DNA of 64,000 bases from Saccopteryx bilineata (GCF_036850765.1 NC_089495.1:65138410-65202409); one strand, 5' to 3'. Positions 9,261 through 21,325 are shown, numbered from the stretch's first letter. A program made the numbers and translations. The notes: generated by a model from the letters alone, not told the origin.

Positions 9261-11683
9261 CTGAGGGTGGTTTTGTTGATAGTATTAATGAGATTTAATA
9301 AAGAATAAAAAGTTAAAAAAAATAAAAAAATAACAAATCGAAAAGAGTTGTTTTTTTAAAAAAATTAATAATGAAATAAAGAAAAATAAAATAAAATAAA
9401 AATTTTTTAAAAAAGGAAATTATTCCCCCCCTCTTTTTTTCCTCTCCTCTCCTCTCCCCTCTTTCTTGAGAAAATCTTGTGGTGGACTGTGAGTTATAAC
9501 AAACAATGCCTGTGATGGAGGGCCTGAATTGGGGAAAAGTAATAAAGGGGCAAAAAAGAGAGAAAGAAAAAAAAAAAAAAAAAAGGAAAAAAAAAAAAAG
9601 AAAAAAGAAAAAAAAAGAGCGTATGGACCCACAAAAAGCAAATAAGGAAAAAATTTGGGTCAAGAATAAAATGATTTGCTTTTAGGTGTTGGTTTTCTAA
9701 GAGTTATGATGAGAGGAATAAGAGGAAAATGGAAAAAGGAGGGGACAAATTAAAAACTTACTATTGTATTTAGTGGAACAAGAACTAGATAATATGGAGA
9801 GCCAGGGATGGGAGCACTGCTAGTGAGTTAAAAAGGTGAAGTAAAAACCCCCCAAAATGCCACAAACATAGGTTTGAGTCCCAGATAAGAGAATTTGTTT
9901 GTTATTGAGGTTTGAATGAGAGGAGATGTAAAGGAGAAAGGAAGAAACTAATATAGAGGGAGAAAAGAAAGAGAGAGAGAGAAAAAAAGAGGGAACCACT
10001 AAAAGAAGAAAAAAGAAAGGAGAGAGAGAGAGAGAGTTAAGGGTTTTGGAGTGCAACCCTCATAGAGAGAAAGGAAGAGAAGAGAAATGATAATGGGAGA
10101 TGTAACACTTATGGGTAGTGTAGTTCAAGGAGAGGAGAGAGTAAGACCGGTAGAGAGTTAATCGGCCAAATTGGAGGAGGAAAAAAAAGTCTCAAGAATG
10201 AAGATAAGAGAAACAAACGAACAAATATAATAAAATGGGATAGGTTATAAAGTCTGCAGATTATTCTTGATTTTGAGAGGTTATCTTCTTGCTTTTTCTT
10301 TTCTCTCCCTCTTCCTGGTCGGTGACTCTGTACCCCGGGTTCTGCCCCTTTGGCACGCTCAGGTAGAGGTTTGCAGTTGATAAGTCTCTATGGCAATGTC
10401 ATGTATTGTGCTTTATTCTCATTGGGAGTCGAGGCTCATTAGCATTTATAGGCTCCGACAGTGAGAGAGTCCGTGTTCCTGGAGCCTTTCTCCTAGTCTT
10501 TCCTTCCTCAATTAGTAGCCTGATTGTCCAGGTATGGGGTTGCTGCTGCCTCTGCCTGGATAGTAAGAGGCTCAAATTGCTGGCAACTCCCCACTCTATT
10601 TCCACTCAGCACAGGGCTCTGGGTAAGGCTCAGTCAGTCAGAGCTGCTAGCATAATCGGGCGGGCTTTCCGCCCACTCGAAGACCTCTGGCTCTGCCACT
10701 CTATCCGGTAACACAAGCGGGCGCCCACTTCCGGGGCGCTTGGAGGAAACTCTCACTCACTGTCTGCAACCAGGATATCCGGCCAGCAGTCTCACGCTCT
10801 GAGTGAAACCCCCAACCGCAAGGAAAAGTTGCAGCGTTGGAATTGAGTCTCGCTCCGTCCCCGTGTGCGGCTTTTGCAAGGCGCTGGGGCGGCCCGAGAT
10901 TCCGCTTTGGCCCACACAAAGGCCCCTGACTCTGCCCCTCTGTGCGATAACACGGGCGCGCACTGCCGAGGCACTCGGAGGAATCGCTCACTCCTTATCT
11001 GCGCGCGCAAACCAGGATATGAGGCCGGCCGCGGTTCCCTCTGAGTGAAACAGCCTCCAGCACGGAAAATCTCCACCATTGGGATTAGTTCTCACTCCCT
11101 CCCGTGCGTGGCTTTCCCAGGGCGCTGGGGCTGCCCAGAGACTCTGCCCTCAGCCCACAGAAAGGCCTCTGACCCTGCCTCTCCGTGGGGCAACACGGGC
11201 ACCCACTTCCGCGGCTTAGGAAGAAATCTCTCTTCCACTAACTGCGCACCGACCAGGAGACCGGGTAAAATGGCCGCTCCGCTTGTCTTTCTTTGTTTGG
11301 GTTTGGCGCGAGTGTTAGCTTGTATTGCCCGGGTTGCCACAGGATCAGATTTTCCTCGGCTTGGATCTCTGAGCCACAGCCTGGTTCGGCCGTTTTTGCT
11401 GCGGCGGCCTGGATCTATTCACCCCCTTTGCCCGCCTCAGTTTCTATATTCACAGTTACCAGAGAAAGCCGCCCTGTTTAGGTTAGTGAGGAAGGCGGAG
11501 CATTTCTTACTCCCTATTTCCTTCGGGGTTTGGTTATATATTTAGCCAATTTTTCACTCAATCATACCTTTGGGTGTATTGCGAAGAATCTGGAAGCTCC
11601 AAGTATAGGTTTTTCTGTTTCTGGTTGAAGATCTTGTTGAGTTTTGGGGGAGATTTATCGGTATCGCTTCCTACTCCACCATT
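9261..11683 (-). promoter_or_regulatory. L1-B 5' UTR and promoter region (~2.4 kb)
   Basis: The half near ORF1 (about 9296-10230) is homopurine-rich on the plus strand and aligns with the same part of L1-A. The distal half (about 10640-11500) is GC- and CpG-rich and includes a monomer-like tandem array at 10686-11275, which L1-A lacks. The final 90 bp or so (11590-11683) again resemble L1-A. Several open frames here in both strands reflect GC richness and are not called as genes. Confidence 0.75.
10686..11275 (-). repeat. Tandem ~240-bp monomers in the L1-B promoter
   Basis: There are about 2.4 direct repeats. The landmark CTCTGCCMCT occurs at 10691 and 10930, with a diverged form at 11173. 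The landmark GAGTGAAAC occurs at 10801 and 11043. Periods are 239-243 bp. Each unit also repeats an AACACRNGCG block, a GGCGCTGGGG block and a CCCACAVAAAGGCC end. The third unit is partial. Mouse L1 promoters are built from such monomers while human L1 is not. That these drive transcription here is inference. Confidence 0.85.
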
Positions 11684-11700
11684 ACTCTATTGACAATTTT

Positions 11701-14700
11701 TATAGATACTGACAGTACTTTATTGACTCAGAGTTAACATGCAAATCGTGAATGAATGTTACTTTCATAATTAAAATTTACATTTTTATTTTATACTTTT
11801 AACTAATGCTTTCCTTAAATAACAAATAAATAAATAGTATGAGTCATTAATTTATACTTGGATTGCAGGTACATTCCCATCTCCCAGTGCACTTTTCAGT
11901 ATCTCATCCTCCTTGCTAGATGGTTTTAGTTTGCTGGTCTTGGAATAAACATTGCTGTTTAGGACACTGGTAACCATGTGTAATATAGGTCTGCAATGAA
12001 CTTTTCTTTACACCTGAGATAAGTGTATTTTGGTGATATAAGTAAAGTATGATGCCATTTGGTAAATCTGTGTTGTTATGGAGGGCACTGGCATCAAAAG
12101 ATATAGTGTATATATAAATTGAAGAAGTAGAGTGAGAATTATATGAGTACTTGTTTTATAGATTCCAGAATAACTTAACTTGATGAGGTTATGTAGTACA
12201 CAAGTTAGAATGAAAGGTTTTATAATTATATATTGGTATAAATATTAGGATATCTGGGTCATTTCTAATAGTACAATTAAATAAACCATTTACAACAATA
12301 ATTTAAAAATAATATAAGCGAGGTTGAGAATATAGTAGGTAATGTTAGTTTTTTCCATTTTCCAATTGTGTACTGAATAAATAAAACTATAACATGAACA
12401 ACAATAAAAAATTACAACATATCATGTTTTTTAGTAGAGGTTTATTCATAGAAGAATGTGTCATTCTAAAACAGAAGTCAGAGTCATATATCTGAATGTC
12501 TTCAGAATTTAATTGGGGATGCAAAAGGACTATATATCACAAATGTCATTATTTTAAATAATTTGTATTGGTCTTTATGCTAAGATCTTTGAGTTCTTAA
12601 ATTGTCATTAGTTTATCTAGAGTTAATGGTTAGGCCAAATTTATATTTATAAAATTACCTCATCACTTATTTTGAAGATTTTAGTGTCCAAATTATTTAT
12701 GAAGTTGTTTTTAAAGTAATGTTTTATTTTAAAATTTATTGGAAACCATCTAGTTTGATAGGACATGTTCAAGGAATGCATAATTTTTAGTATCCCCACA
12801 AATACTGTGCAACATAATTTTTCTATGAGAAGAATTAATAAAAACATATCTAGACATTATGATTATAGACATCTGTTCTTGTTTACATTCATTTCAGCTT
12901 AATGCAGAAAATGTCAAAGAAAGAATGTAGGTTAAAAATTTTGTATCTTTAAGTTTTACTTTTATTACTTAGACAAAAGGATAAAAAAGACTGCTTCTTG
13001 TGTGGTAAGAGTTTAGTTAATGGATGTAAAAAGCAAACAGAGCTGAAAGGAAAGGTTTTATTGCTTCATTCTGGACCATATGAATTTTGGTTGCTCTTGC
13101 TATTATTTTTTTTGTTTGTTTCTGTTGTTGTTTTTTAAAGGATGCTTATTTTGAAATGTCTGGAACCTCTCCTAAATTTGGATCTGTACCAAAACAAAAC
13201 TCGGTCTTAAAGCATTATAATTTTGCTTATTCTCTTGCCAACCAAAAGGAGTCACACACAGTCTGATATCTCTGGGGAATCTAGAAATCTGAAAATCAGA
13301 AGAAAATATTTTTATTTAAATTATTATATTTTTCTTGTCCCTTTAAAATAGAAAATTAATAAATTTCTTAATACAAAAAGGGATAATAAAATATTTTGAT
13401 AATAAACATAATGAAACAATGTTATGTTACTGTATTTTTTAACCCAGCGTACATCTTTCTATTATAAAGCCAGATGAATTCCAGAACTAACATCTTGTTT
13501 TAATCATATACTAGATTAATCTGCTCTAATTAGTTAATTTTAGTTTAATTGATGCTAATTCTAATTAGATATTCTCCAATAGTAGTTTTCTTGATACATA
13601 TGTTTCCAAAATCAGATTGAATATTTAAAGGGTTTTTAAAAAGTTTTATTGTATTTATTAATATGACATTGGTTAATGAAATTTATAGGTTCAGATTATA
13701 ATTTAATTGTATTTTTCTCTAAATAAATAGAAAATGCAGAACATACTTTATAGTAGTTCACATTATTTTTACTTTAACCTAAAAGGTGCACCAAATGGTA
13801 TTTTCAAATGTGTAGTCTTCATAGATTTTAATGCCATAAATTTTCCTAGATTCCTCTGTTTAATTAATGGTTAATTAAAAAATAAATAGAAAGTAATTTT
13901 AAACTCTTACATTGAAATTTATTCAATTCTTTAATATAGCTATGTTAACATTTCATGCAATATTAAGTTTTAATATAAATACAGAATGTTTCTCTTTTAG
14001 AAATAAGTAATATCTTCCTGTGCAAAGTAATAGCTCTCTTACCTCACTCCCAAGCATGCACTTTTTCTCTATTTAACTTACCAATATTGTTCACCAAAGA
14101 GTTTAAGTCAATGCTTAGTGTTTACATTTCTGTGTCTATCTATAAGTATCTAATTAACAGCTGATAAACGTTAATCAACACTAGCAGCAGAATGATAGCA
14201 TCAGCTTCAGTTAGCAACTTTTCAGTTGAATTAGTAGGTCTGGTATACCCCAAGATTTTGAATCAAAATCCATGTTTTAGTAAAATTTCTTTGGTCCACT
14301 TTTGAAGATTCTTACTCTGTGGGTCTTATGTAGGACTTGAGATAGTAGACTTCAAAAGTATCTCAAATAATGCCAATATTATGGGCCTTCCAAAAACCCT
14401 ATGTAGCAAGAATGTTGGGAAACATGATTACCTTTCATTTATTGCATGACATTTTCTAATACTTAAAATTTATTTTTTTTTTACTTTTAAAAATAAATAA
14501 ATATTTATCATATATTCAGCCCTTTACTTTCTGATAGAACTCAACATTACTTATTTAGTCAAACACACCAAATAATAGATATATTTTTTTCTCATTCAGA
14601 GAAGAACACATGCAATTGTACACCCATGTTCCTGCTCTGACTTAGAATGGCTGATCTCTACTTCAGCTTCACTTGTAGCCCTAGGTTACCCTTAACTGAA

Positions 14701-14785
14701 ATGAAGCATGAGATTTGAGAGCCAATGATTTGTTGGATATGGTGTAAAATTAATATATGGGACCCCTTCATTTTGGGGTAACCCA
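11701..14785. other. AT-rich unique DNA, no gene seen
   Basis: No exon-like frame is seen. About 13625-13710 looks like a short old antisense L1 3' fragment (a GACATTGGTTAATGAAAT phrase). About 13505-13575 holds several TAATTA/ATTA homeodomain-type cores. Confidence 0.55.
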
Positions 14786-15140
14786 TTTTTAATAGACTTT
14801 TTTTTTTAGAACCGTTTTAGGTTCACAGTAAATTGAGCAAAAGGTATAGAGATTTTCTATCTTCCTTCACCCTCCACACATATATCCACCTACAGCATTA
14901 CTAACATCCCCCACCAGGGTGGTACTTTTGTTACAACTGATGAACCTTCACTGATACATTATCACACAGAGTTTATAGTTTACATTAGGGTTTACTTTTG
15001 TTATTGTATATTCTACTGATTTGAATAAACATATAATGTCTACATATCATCATTATAGTGTCATTAAAATTGTTTTACTACCTTAAAAATCCTCTGTGCA
15101 CCACCAGTTGCTTCCTTCCCACAACTCTGATTGTTTTATT
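14786..15140. mobile_element. Old L1 3' UTR remnant
   Basis: The phrases AGGTTCACAGTAAATTGAGC, CATCCCCCACCAGGGTGGTA and TTTACATTAGGG are typical of an ancient mammalian L1 3' UTR as I remember it. The fragment is diverged, with no clear ends or coding content. The subfamily is not assigned. Confidence 0.5.
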
Positions 15141-16753
15141 GTCAGTACAGTTTTGTTTTTTCCAGAATGTTTTAGAGTAGGAATTGTACTAGAAGGTCAA
15201 AGATAAAATTACTAAGAACTTCAAGACAGCACCAACAGTGCATTAAACCAAGCAATGGGCCCTTTCTGTAGTTTTGAACTGGTGTGTACATCTAACACTG
15301 GCCTTTACTAGGAAACAGGGCATCAGTTTTAATATCATGTCTGATTGATTGGTCCCATGAGGCCTTGTCTTTCTTTCTTAAACAGCTTCATTATAGAGAA
15401 TATTTCCATTATCATGTGATCACAAAAATAGAATTAGTTTGTAATTTGTACAAGAGAAATTGGCTTTGGATAATATAATTTGGTATAAAAATTTTTATTT
15501 ATTTCCTTTCTTTTTGTTACGACATTCACCTGCAGCTCCAGTTTTGATGATTTTGGGTGTAATTCCTATTTTATTCCCTTTCTAAAAACATGATTTCTCA
15601 ATATTCTGCTTAGGTAAAAAAATAAATAAATAAATAAACATTTGACAATAAAATTTGGGGAAAACTGATTTCTCTTTACATAAATTATCATCATATACAA
15701 ATATTTTTCAGTGTTCCATATTCTGGGCTTCAGGGTAAATGATACCAAAATTGTTAACTCTTTTTGGCTTTCTAGTTTACTACTGGCAGTTCTCCTTGGT
15801 GTCCACCACCAAACAGATATGTTAAAGCTGTGTCAGGTATGATTTAATAAATGGCTTACCATATTTTAGTATGTAATTGACCTATCTTACCCACTTATAA
15901 TTTTCTATCATGCTTTTCAAAAAATAGTTGCTCTTATACTAAATAAACCATGGTTGTTCTTTAACACAGTGGTCTCCAACCCCCGGGCCACGGACCGGTA
16001 CTGGTTTATGGGCCATTTGGTACCCGGTCCGCACAGAAAAAATACATTATTTCCGTTTTATTTATATTTAAGTCTGAACTATGTTTTATTTTTTAAAAAT
16101 GACCAGATTCCCTCTGTTACATCCATCTAAAACTCACTCTTGATGCTTGTCTCGGTCACGTGATACATTTATCTGTCCCACCCTAAAGGCTGGTCCATAA
16201 AAATATTTTTTGACATTAAACTGGTCCGTGGCCCAAAAAAGGTTGGGGACCACTGCTTTAACAGGTGTAAATTTTGTTTCAGCATAGGAGTTTTGTTTCT
16301 TTTTACTTTAATTTTTCTAACATATTTTCTGAATATTTTCATCAAGTAAAAATGTGGAGATTTAGGAAATATTGAAAGACCAGGATGTGTTGAGATTAAT
16401 GTTCAACCATTGCAGATGTTCCTAGATGCTTTCTCACTGTAGAAATGTGTTAATAGATTTCTTTTGTCACATTAGAAAGCAAGGCAAATAAAAATTTAAA
16501 CAAAGAATATTAGTATTAATAACATAAAGGAGAATTTCCAGTGATACTCTGACTTTAATTTTTTTTTTGTACTGACACTATGGTTTTATTTAAGTTTGTA
16601 TGATTTTTCTTAAAATTCGTTTTAGTGGATCACTTTGTTTATGTGGTTCTCTAATAAAGACTTAATGATTAAGGTATATAACATTTTGATTTAAAAATGA
16701 GGTTTTATAGTAAATAAATAGAAATTATCTCCCTAATTATATCAAAATTTTGT

Positions 16754-16755
<2 letters not shown>
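15141..16755. other. Unique AT-rich DNA around a small hAT element
   Basis: Apart from the hAT element at 15967-16255 I see no gene or clear repeat. Confidence 0.5.
15967..16255. mobile_element. Non-autonomous hAT MITE (~289 bp) with perfect TSD
   Basis: It begins CAGTGGTCTCCAACCCCCGG and ends with the complementary GGTTGGGGACCACTG. It is flanked by a perfect 8-bp duplication CTTTAACA (15959-15966 and 16256-16263), which is diagnostic of hAT insertion. The interior is non-coding and has the GGCCACGGACCGGTACTGG type of sub-terminal sequence. No transposase is encoded. Confidence 0.93.

Positions 16756-16805
<50 letters not shown>
16756..16805. repeat. (AT)n microsatellite
   Basis: About 25 AT units lie immediately left of the Tc-like element. 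The tract probably grew from, or hides, that element's TA target site. Confidence 0.95.
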
Positions 16806-16807
<2 letters not shown>

Positions 16808-16808
16808 A

Positions 16809-17043
16809 CCATGTATAAGACGCTCCCATGTATAAGATGCACCTTAATTTTGGGGCCCGAAATTTGAAAAAAAATTATTACATGAAGTTATTGAACACAA
16901 GTTTTATTTATCATAAAATTCAAACAACTCCTCATCTGTGCAAAAAAGCAGGAAATGCAATTAAAAACACTACAACCATTGTATGAGACGCACCCAGTTT
17001 TTAGACCCCAAATTTTTTGAAAAAGGGTGCGTCTTATACATGG
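16809..17043. mobile_element. Small TIR transposon, Tc/mariner (Tc2-like) by resemblance
   Basis: The ends are CCATGTATAAGACGC(T/A)CCC at 16809 and its complement ending at 17043 (19 bp, one mismatch). Sub-terminal copies of the same motif occur at about 16827 and 16978, so each end is doubled. TA dinucleotides lie at 16807 and 17045, compatible with a TA duplication give or take one base. The 235-bp interior is AT-rich and non-coding. Family assignment rests on a GTATAAGACG-type terminus and is tentative. Confidence 0.7.
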
Positions 17044-17404
17044 CTAAATTCCATAGTTTAAAATACAATGAAAATATAACTGTAATAAAATTTAAAAATA
17101 AATAAAAGCTGACAAAGTCAACACCATTATTCCGGTTCTAACTTAGTATTTTTTTAATTTAAATTATCAAAATTATGTGAACACTATTTTTATTATAATG
17201 CTCAAATAAAAGTAAGTATTCTTAATGGAATTACCTGAAATGATCATTTTAAAAAGTTCCTTATATTAACTACAGAAGAATCAGTACAGAAATATTATAG
17301 AGTAATTGTTTTGCTTAGTTAAATGCTACCTGGTATATGGCATGAATAAACCTACTTGAAATTTCATGTTTATTTTTTCAAAGGATTTTTAAAAAATAAA
17401 ATAA

Positions 17405-17469
17405 TAAGTAATTTTTTTAATGTTTTAAAAGTTTTTAATGTTTATTTTACTAATTTTAGAGAAAGAGGA

Positions 17470-17514
<45 letters not shown>

Positions 17515-17612
17515 CATCAGTCTGTTCCTGTGTGTGTCCTGGCAGGGGATCAAACTGGCGACCTCTATACTTGCGGATGATGTTCTCAGCAACTGAGCTA
17601 TCCAGCCAGGGC
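17405..17612 (-). mobile_element. Short tRNA-derived SINE with (GA)n block
   Basis: Read on the minus strand, the head is GCCCTGGCTGGATAGCTCAG (ending 17612), followed by a B-box-like GTTTGATCCCC and a (GA)n tract on the plus strand at 17469-17512. An A/T-rich tail lies to the left. The short type recurs at 21326, 21938, 37976 and 58869. Confidence 0.8.
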
Positions 17613-18670
17613 AACAAGGACAATTTAAAAATACATACTGATGTTCTATATATAATAAAAACTCTATATATTTACCTAAGTTGAATTCCTGGCATATGGA
17701 AATTAATATATTTCACTCTTACGGCAACAGCCATAAGTACACTAATTCTTTTCTTAAAGCTCATTCAATAGGTCTTCATATATTTTTTGATCGATGAATC
17801 TTTCTGCCAAAATCATATCCTCACTGATAATCATAAATAATAAAATAGCTCTGATAATGATGAACAGACATATTTAAATGGCACTTAAAAATTAATTTTT
17901 TGAAATTTTAATAAGGTAATATTTTGCAAAAAATCTTTGGTTACAGAGACATAATTTTTCTATACTATATTTTAGTCTGTTTAGAAACTAGGTCAAATGC
18001 ATTGCAGTGATATGTGGTACAGCTGACAGCAGAAATAATTCAATAACTTTGAAATATTTTCACAGAAAATTTCTATTATTCACTGCACATATTTACAATC
18101 CAAAAATGGATATAAAATAACACAGTGAACCGAAACTTGGAGTAAATGCTACTGTAAGATTTAACAAGTCCTTAAATTTAGAGCAAAGTTTAATAGCAAT
18201 TAGCTTCCCTCATAGCTTTTATTTTTTTCTCTGATTATCACCTTTTTTATTTCAAATAATTTTATCTCTGTGTCCTATTTATAGTACCAAAGAAAATTTT
18301 ATAGAAGTGCTTTCTGAAGGAGATTTTTTAAATAATAGGTTAGAGGCACTAAATAGGATATGTTTTCGCATGAAAGAAGCCCTGTTTCAGTATAAACTGA
18401 AGAAGGAAGTGTGACTATCACTTCATTAAAGGAAGCCAAATTCATAAGTAAAAATTATTGAAAAATTCAAATATGTAATTAAGATAAAAAATCAAACAGG
18501 ACTTTAATAATTATGACAATAAAAGAGGTAGGCACTCTGCTCTACAGAGAAAAAAATAAAGATAGCTCTGGTTCAAGAGTAATACAATGAATAATGAGAG
18601 GCCAATTTTTAAAAATGTGACTAAGATTTACTTAAAAGTATTTTTAATCCTGGAAAAACTCTTACTTGAA

Positions 18671-18780
18671 TATACACATATATATATGTATATATACATA
18701 TATATACATATAAATGAATATATATATCTAAGTATATATATATACACACACAAACACACACATATTTAGACATATACTCT
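18671..18780. repeat. Compound (TATA)n/(CA)n simple sequence
   Basis: Irregular TATATACA units pass into CACACA. The overlapping open frame of Ile/Tyr repeats is an artefact of the repeat. Confidence 0.9.
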
Positions 18781-19060
18781 ACTGATGCAAAAAAATCTGG
18801 GAAATTGCAACTATTATAATATTAGCAGTAGTAATCATTATTTAATTTCCAATAATGCAACTTAATAATATGCCTAGGAGCAAACACAATGTAAAAAACC
18901 CTGTCTAGGTAAGAAATAGCTATTGGAAATATATAATCTCTTCTAATTCTTACTTTTACTAATTTTTTTTAACTCAGCAGTTCTATCGCTAATATGACCT
19001 TATTATCAAGTGTGAAAAGCGGCAGGATAAGGTTTGTTAGTACTTTTAATAACAACAAAA

Positions 19061-19473
19061 GATTATCTCGAAACTTAACCAGGTGGAGATGCAGTGGACA
19101 GAGTATCAGACTGCGATGCAGGAGAACCAGGTTCGAAACCCGAAGGTCACCGGCTTGAGCGCAGGGTCACTGGTTTGAAGGTGGGATCAAAGATGTGACA
19201 CCATGGTTGCAGGTTTGAGCCCAAAAGTTTCTGGCTTGAAGCCCAATGTTGCTGGTTTGAGCCCAAGGTCACTGGCTTGAGCAAGGGATCACTAGCTCTG
19301 CTGTAGCCCTCTGGTCAAGGCATATTTGAAAAAGCAATCAATGAACAACTAAAAAGAAGCAGCAAAGAATTGATGTTCTCATGTCTCTCCATTCCTGCTT
19401 GTCTGTCCCTATTTGTCCCTCACTCTGACTCTTTCTCTCTCTGTCTCTGTCACAAAACAAAAAATGATTATCT
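19061..19473 (+). mobile_element. SINE-B copy (~395 bp), near complete
   Basis: It starts about 19070 (TTAACCAGGTGGAGATGCAG head), has a B box GGTTCGAAACCC at about 19131, a series of GGTTTGAG/GGCTTGAG phrases, GGTCAAGGCATAT, and a CT-rich 3' region ending in an A-rich tail. The TSD GATTATCT is at 19061-19068 and 19466-19473. Confidence 0.9.
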
Positions 19474-20490
19474 AAAAGCTATTCAAATAATAATATTTAT
19501 GGAAGTGGAAGTGAAGATTAAGTCTGGATATGACTAGTCTCAGCATATTCTGATTCTGTTGAACAGATTAATTCCACTTAAACTTAATTATGTGCCATTT
19601 CTCAAACCTGTATCACAATTTACTATTTTGGAGTCATTTCCAAACACCTACAGAATTTACACTTATATAAGTGTTATTAAATTTCATTAAAAATTTTTGA
19701 GCCTGAAATGGTTTTTATTTTTTTTGTTAGTATTTTGAACCATTTATTAAGCTATTGTCTCTCAACTCTGAATCTACTATTTTATATTATGCTTTGTGGC
19801 ACAGAACCTAAAATTCTGCAGACACATTTCTGCTTTGACAGCTACCGCTCAACCAAGTACTGTCAACAGAGTGCCCTAGAGGAGGACTGCAAGGCTGGAG
19901 GAGACAGGAGAGATTTCTACTTACTTGTGTGCTTACTGTTAGTTTCTGCTCCAGTTATTATTGCTGCACATCAAACTATCCCCAACATGTAGTGACATAG
20001 AACTACCTTTTTTTTTTTTTACAGTAAATTAGTAGGTCAGAGATGCATTAATGGGTTCAATTTGGTGTTTTATATATAATTACAGTCAGCTATTAGTCAG
20101 CTATCATGTGATTACCCTATGGTGTAGTGGGGTTGTCATCAAGGATGGTTCATTTCTACTGCTAGATGTTGATGTTGGCTGTCAGCTAAAAACCCAACTG
20201 GGCTGCCCACTATAGTGAATAAAAGTGCTGTCTTCACTTAGTCTCAGGGGAGAAAGAGTGTTTGGATGGCAATAACATCCCCCTACAATAAGTGTTCCAA
20301 GAGAAACAAGAAGTACAATTTTCATGCTGAGCCTCTGAAATTACATGGTATCCCCTTATGATGCTTTCTCTTGGATACTGGTCTGAGAATCATTCAAAGG
20401 AAAAGAGCAGAGACCCCACTCTTTTTTATAGGAGGAGCATTTAAGAAATATGGGTCTTAGGACCGCAGACACAGAGGACTTCACAGATCT
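19474..20490. other. Unique DNA, possibly an ancient repeat at ~19935-20060
   Basis: No gene is seen. The stretch CCAGTTATTATTGCTGCACA to GGTCAGAGATGC resembles an old mammalian interspersed repeat, but I cannot name it. Confidence 0.4.
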
Positions 20491-20787
20491 CAGTCTCAGT
20501 TTTCTGTTTTGTTTTGTTTTTGCTTTTGTTTTTTTTTTTTGTGACAGACAGAGTCAGACAGAGGGACAGATAGGGACAGACAGCCAGGAAGGGAGAGAAA
20601 TGAGAAGCATCAGTTCTTCACTGCATCACCATAGTTGTTCATTGATTGTTTTCTCATATGTGCCTTGACTGGGGGGGCTACAGCAAACCAAGTGACTCCT
20701 TGCTCAAGCCAGCGACCTTGGGTCCAAGCTAGTGAGCCTTGCTCAAACCAGATGAGCCTGCGCTCAAGCTGGCCCAGTCTCAGTTTT
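20491..20787 (-). mobile_element. SINE-B copy, 5'-truncated
   Basis: A minus-strand SINE at 20504-20774 is flanked by the perfect 13-bp TSD CAGTCTCAGTTTT (20491-20503 and 20775-20787). The T-rich left end is the A tail. The tRNA-like head is missing, as expected from 5' truncation. Confidence 0.92.
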
Positions 20788-21325
20788 AATAGGCCCCAGT
20801 TTCTAATTTCAGTGTTTTAATAATCCCAACTCTTCCTTTTGTTCTTCTAGTTCTAAAGGACACATTAGTAGTTTTTATTTACTTTTGGTTACCTAACTCA
20901 AAATTTAATATCAAGTTAAGAACTGTAAATACTAAGAGTTCTAAGTAAAAATAATTGTGTTTTTTGCCTTTTCATTGAAAACAATGCCACATGTCAAAAA
21001 AAAAAAAAAGAAGTATTTAGAGAGCCATGGAAACTAAGCTAATTAACAACAACAACAAAAAACTAATAAAATATTTCAGACTGCTTCTAAAGAACTTAAT
21101 TATATCTGAATATATTGACATTTTAAAGAAAAATATATTTTTATATGAATGGTAGGATTTATCAAGGACCATTAACTGGTTTATACTATGTCCAAGTTCC
21201 TTTAGGATATTGTGGTCCTAAAAGTTTTTCTGTATTAAATTATAATGTAAAATACTATAGTAGCTAAACTATGGAAGCATGTAGAAAATTACATAATAAT
21301 CCATTTACCAATACTTAAATAATCA
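20788..21325. other. AT-rich DNA, no gene seen
   Basis: Two short A-rich runs occur at about 20997 and 21045. Nothing else was recognised. Confidence 0.5.

Larger units (their letters stand above)
7521..11700 (-). mobile_element. L1-B: 5'-complete, 3'-truncated LINE-1 with TSD
   Basis: This minus-strand L1 is flanked by a 17-bp duplication ACT(T/C)TATTGACAATTTT (7521-7537 and 11684-11700, one mismatch). In L1 orientation it has a full 5' UTR (11683 to 9261), a frameshifted ORF1, the inter-ORF region, and only the first 134 or so codons of ORF2. It then stops directly at the duplication with just an AAAAC junction and no long A tail. No downstream ORF2 or 3' UTR follows. The TSD abutting the truncated end indicates that the copy was born truncated at its 3' end, which is the reverse of ordinary 5' truncation. 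It is about 90% similar by eye to L1-A across ORF1. Confidence 0.9.
17044..19060. other. AT-rich unique DNA with a SINE fragment and microsatellites
   Basis: This stretch holds a short SINE (17405-17612) and TA/CA simple sequence (18671-18780). No gene is seen. Confidence 0.55.

Noticed and set aside
11045..11545. 166-codon plus-strand open frame in the L1-B 5' UTR
   Set aside because: It starts at GTG, is antisense to the L1 leader and is covered in part by the promoter monomers; openness follows from GC content.
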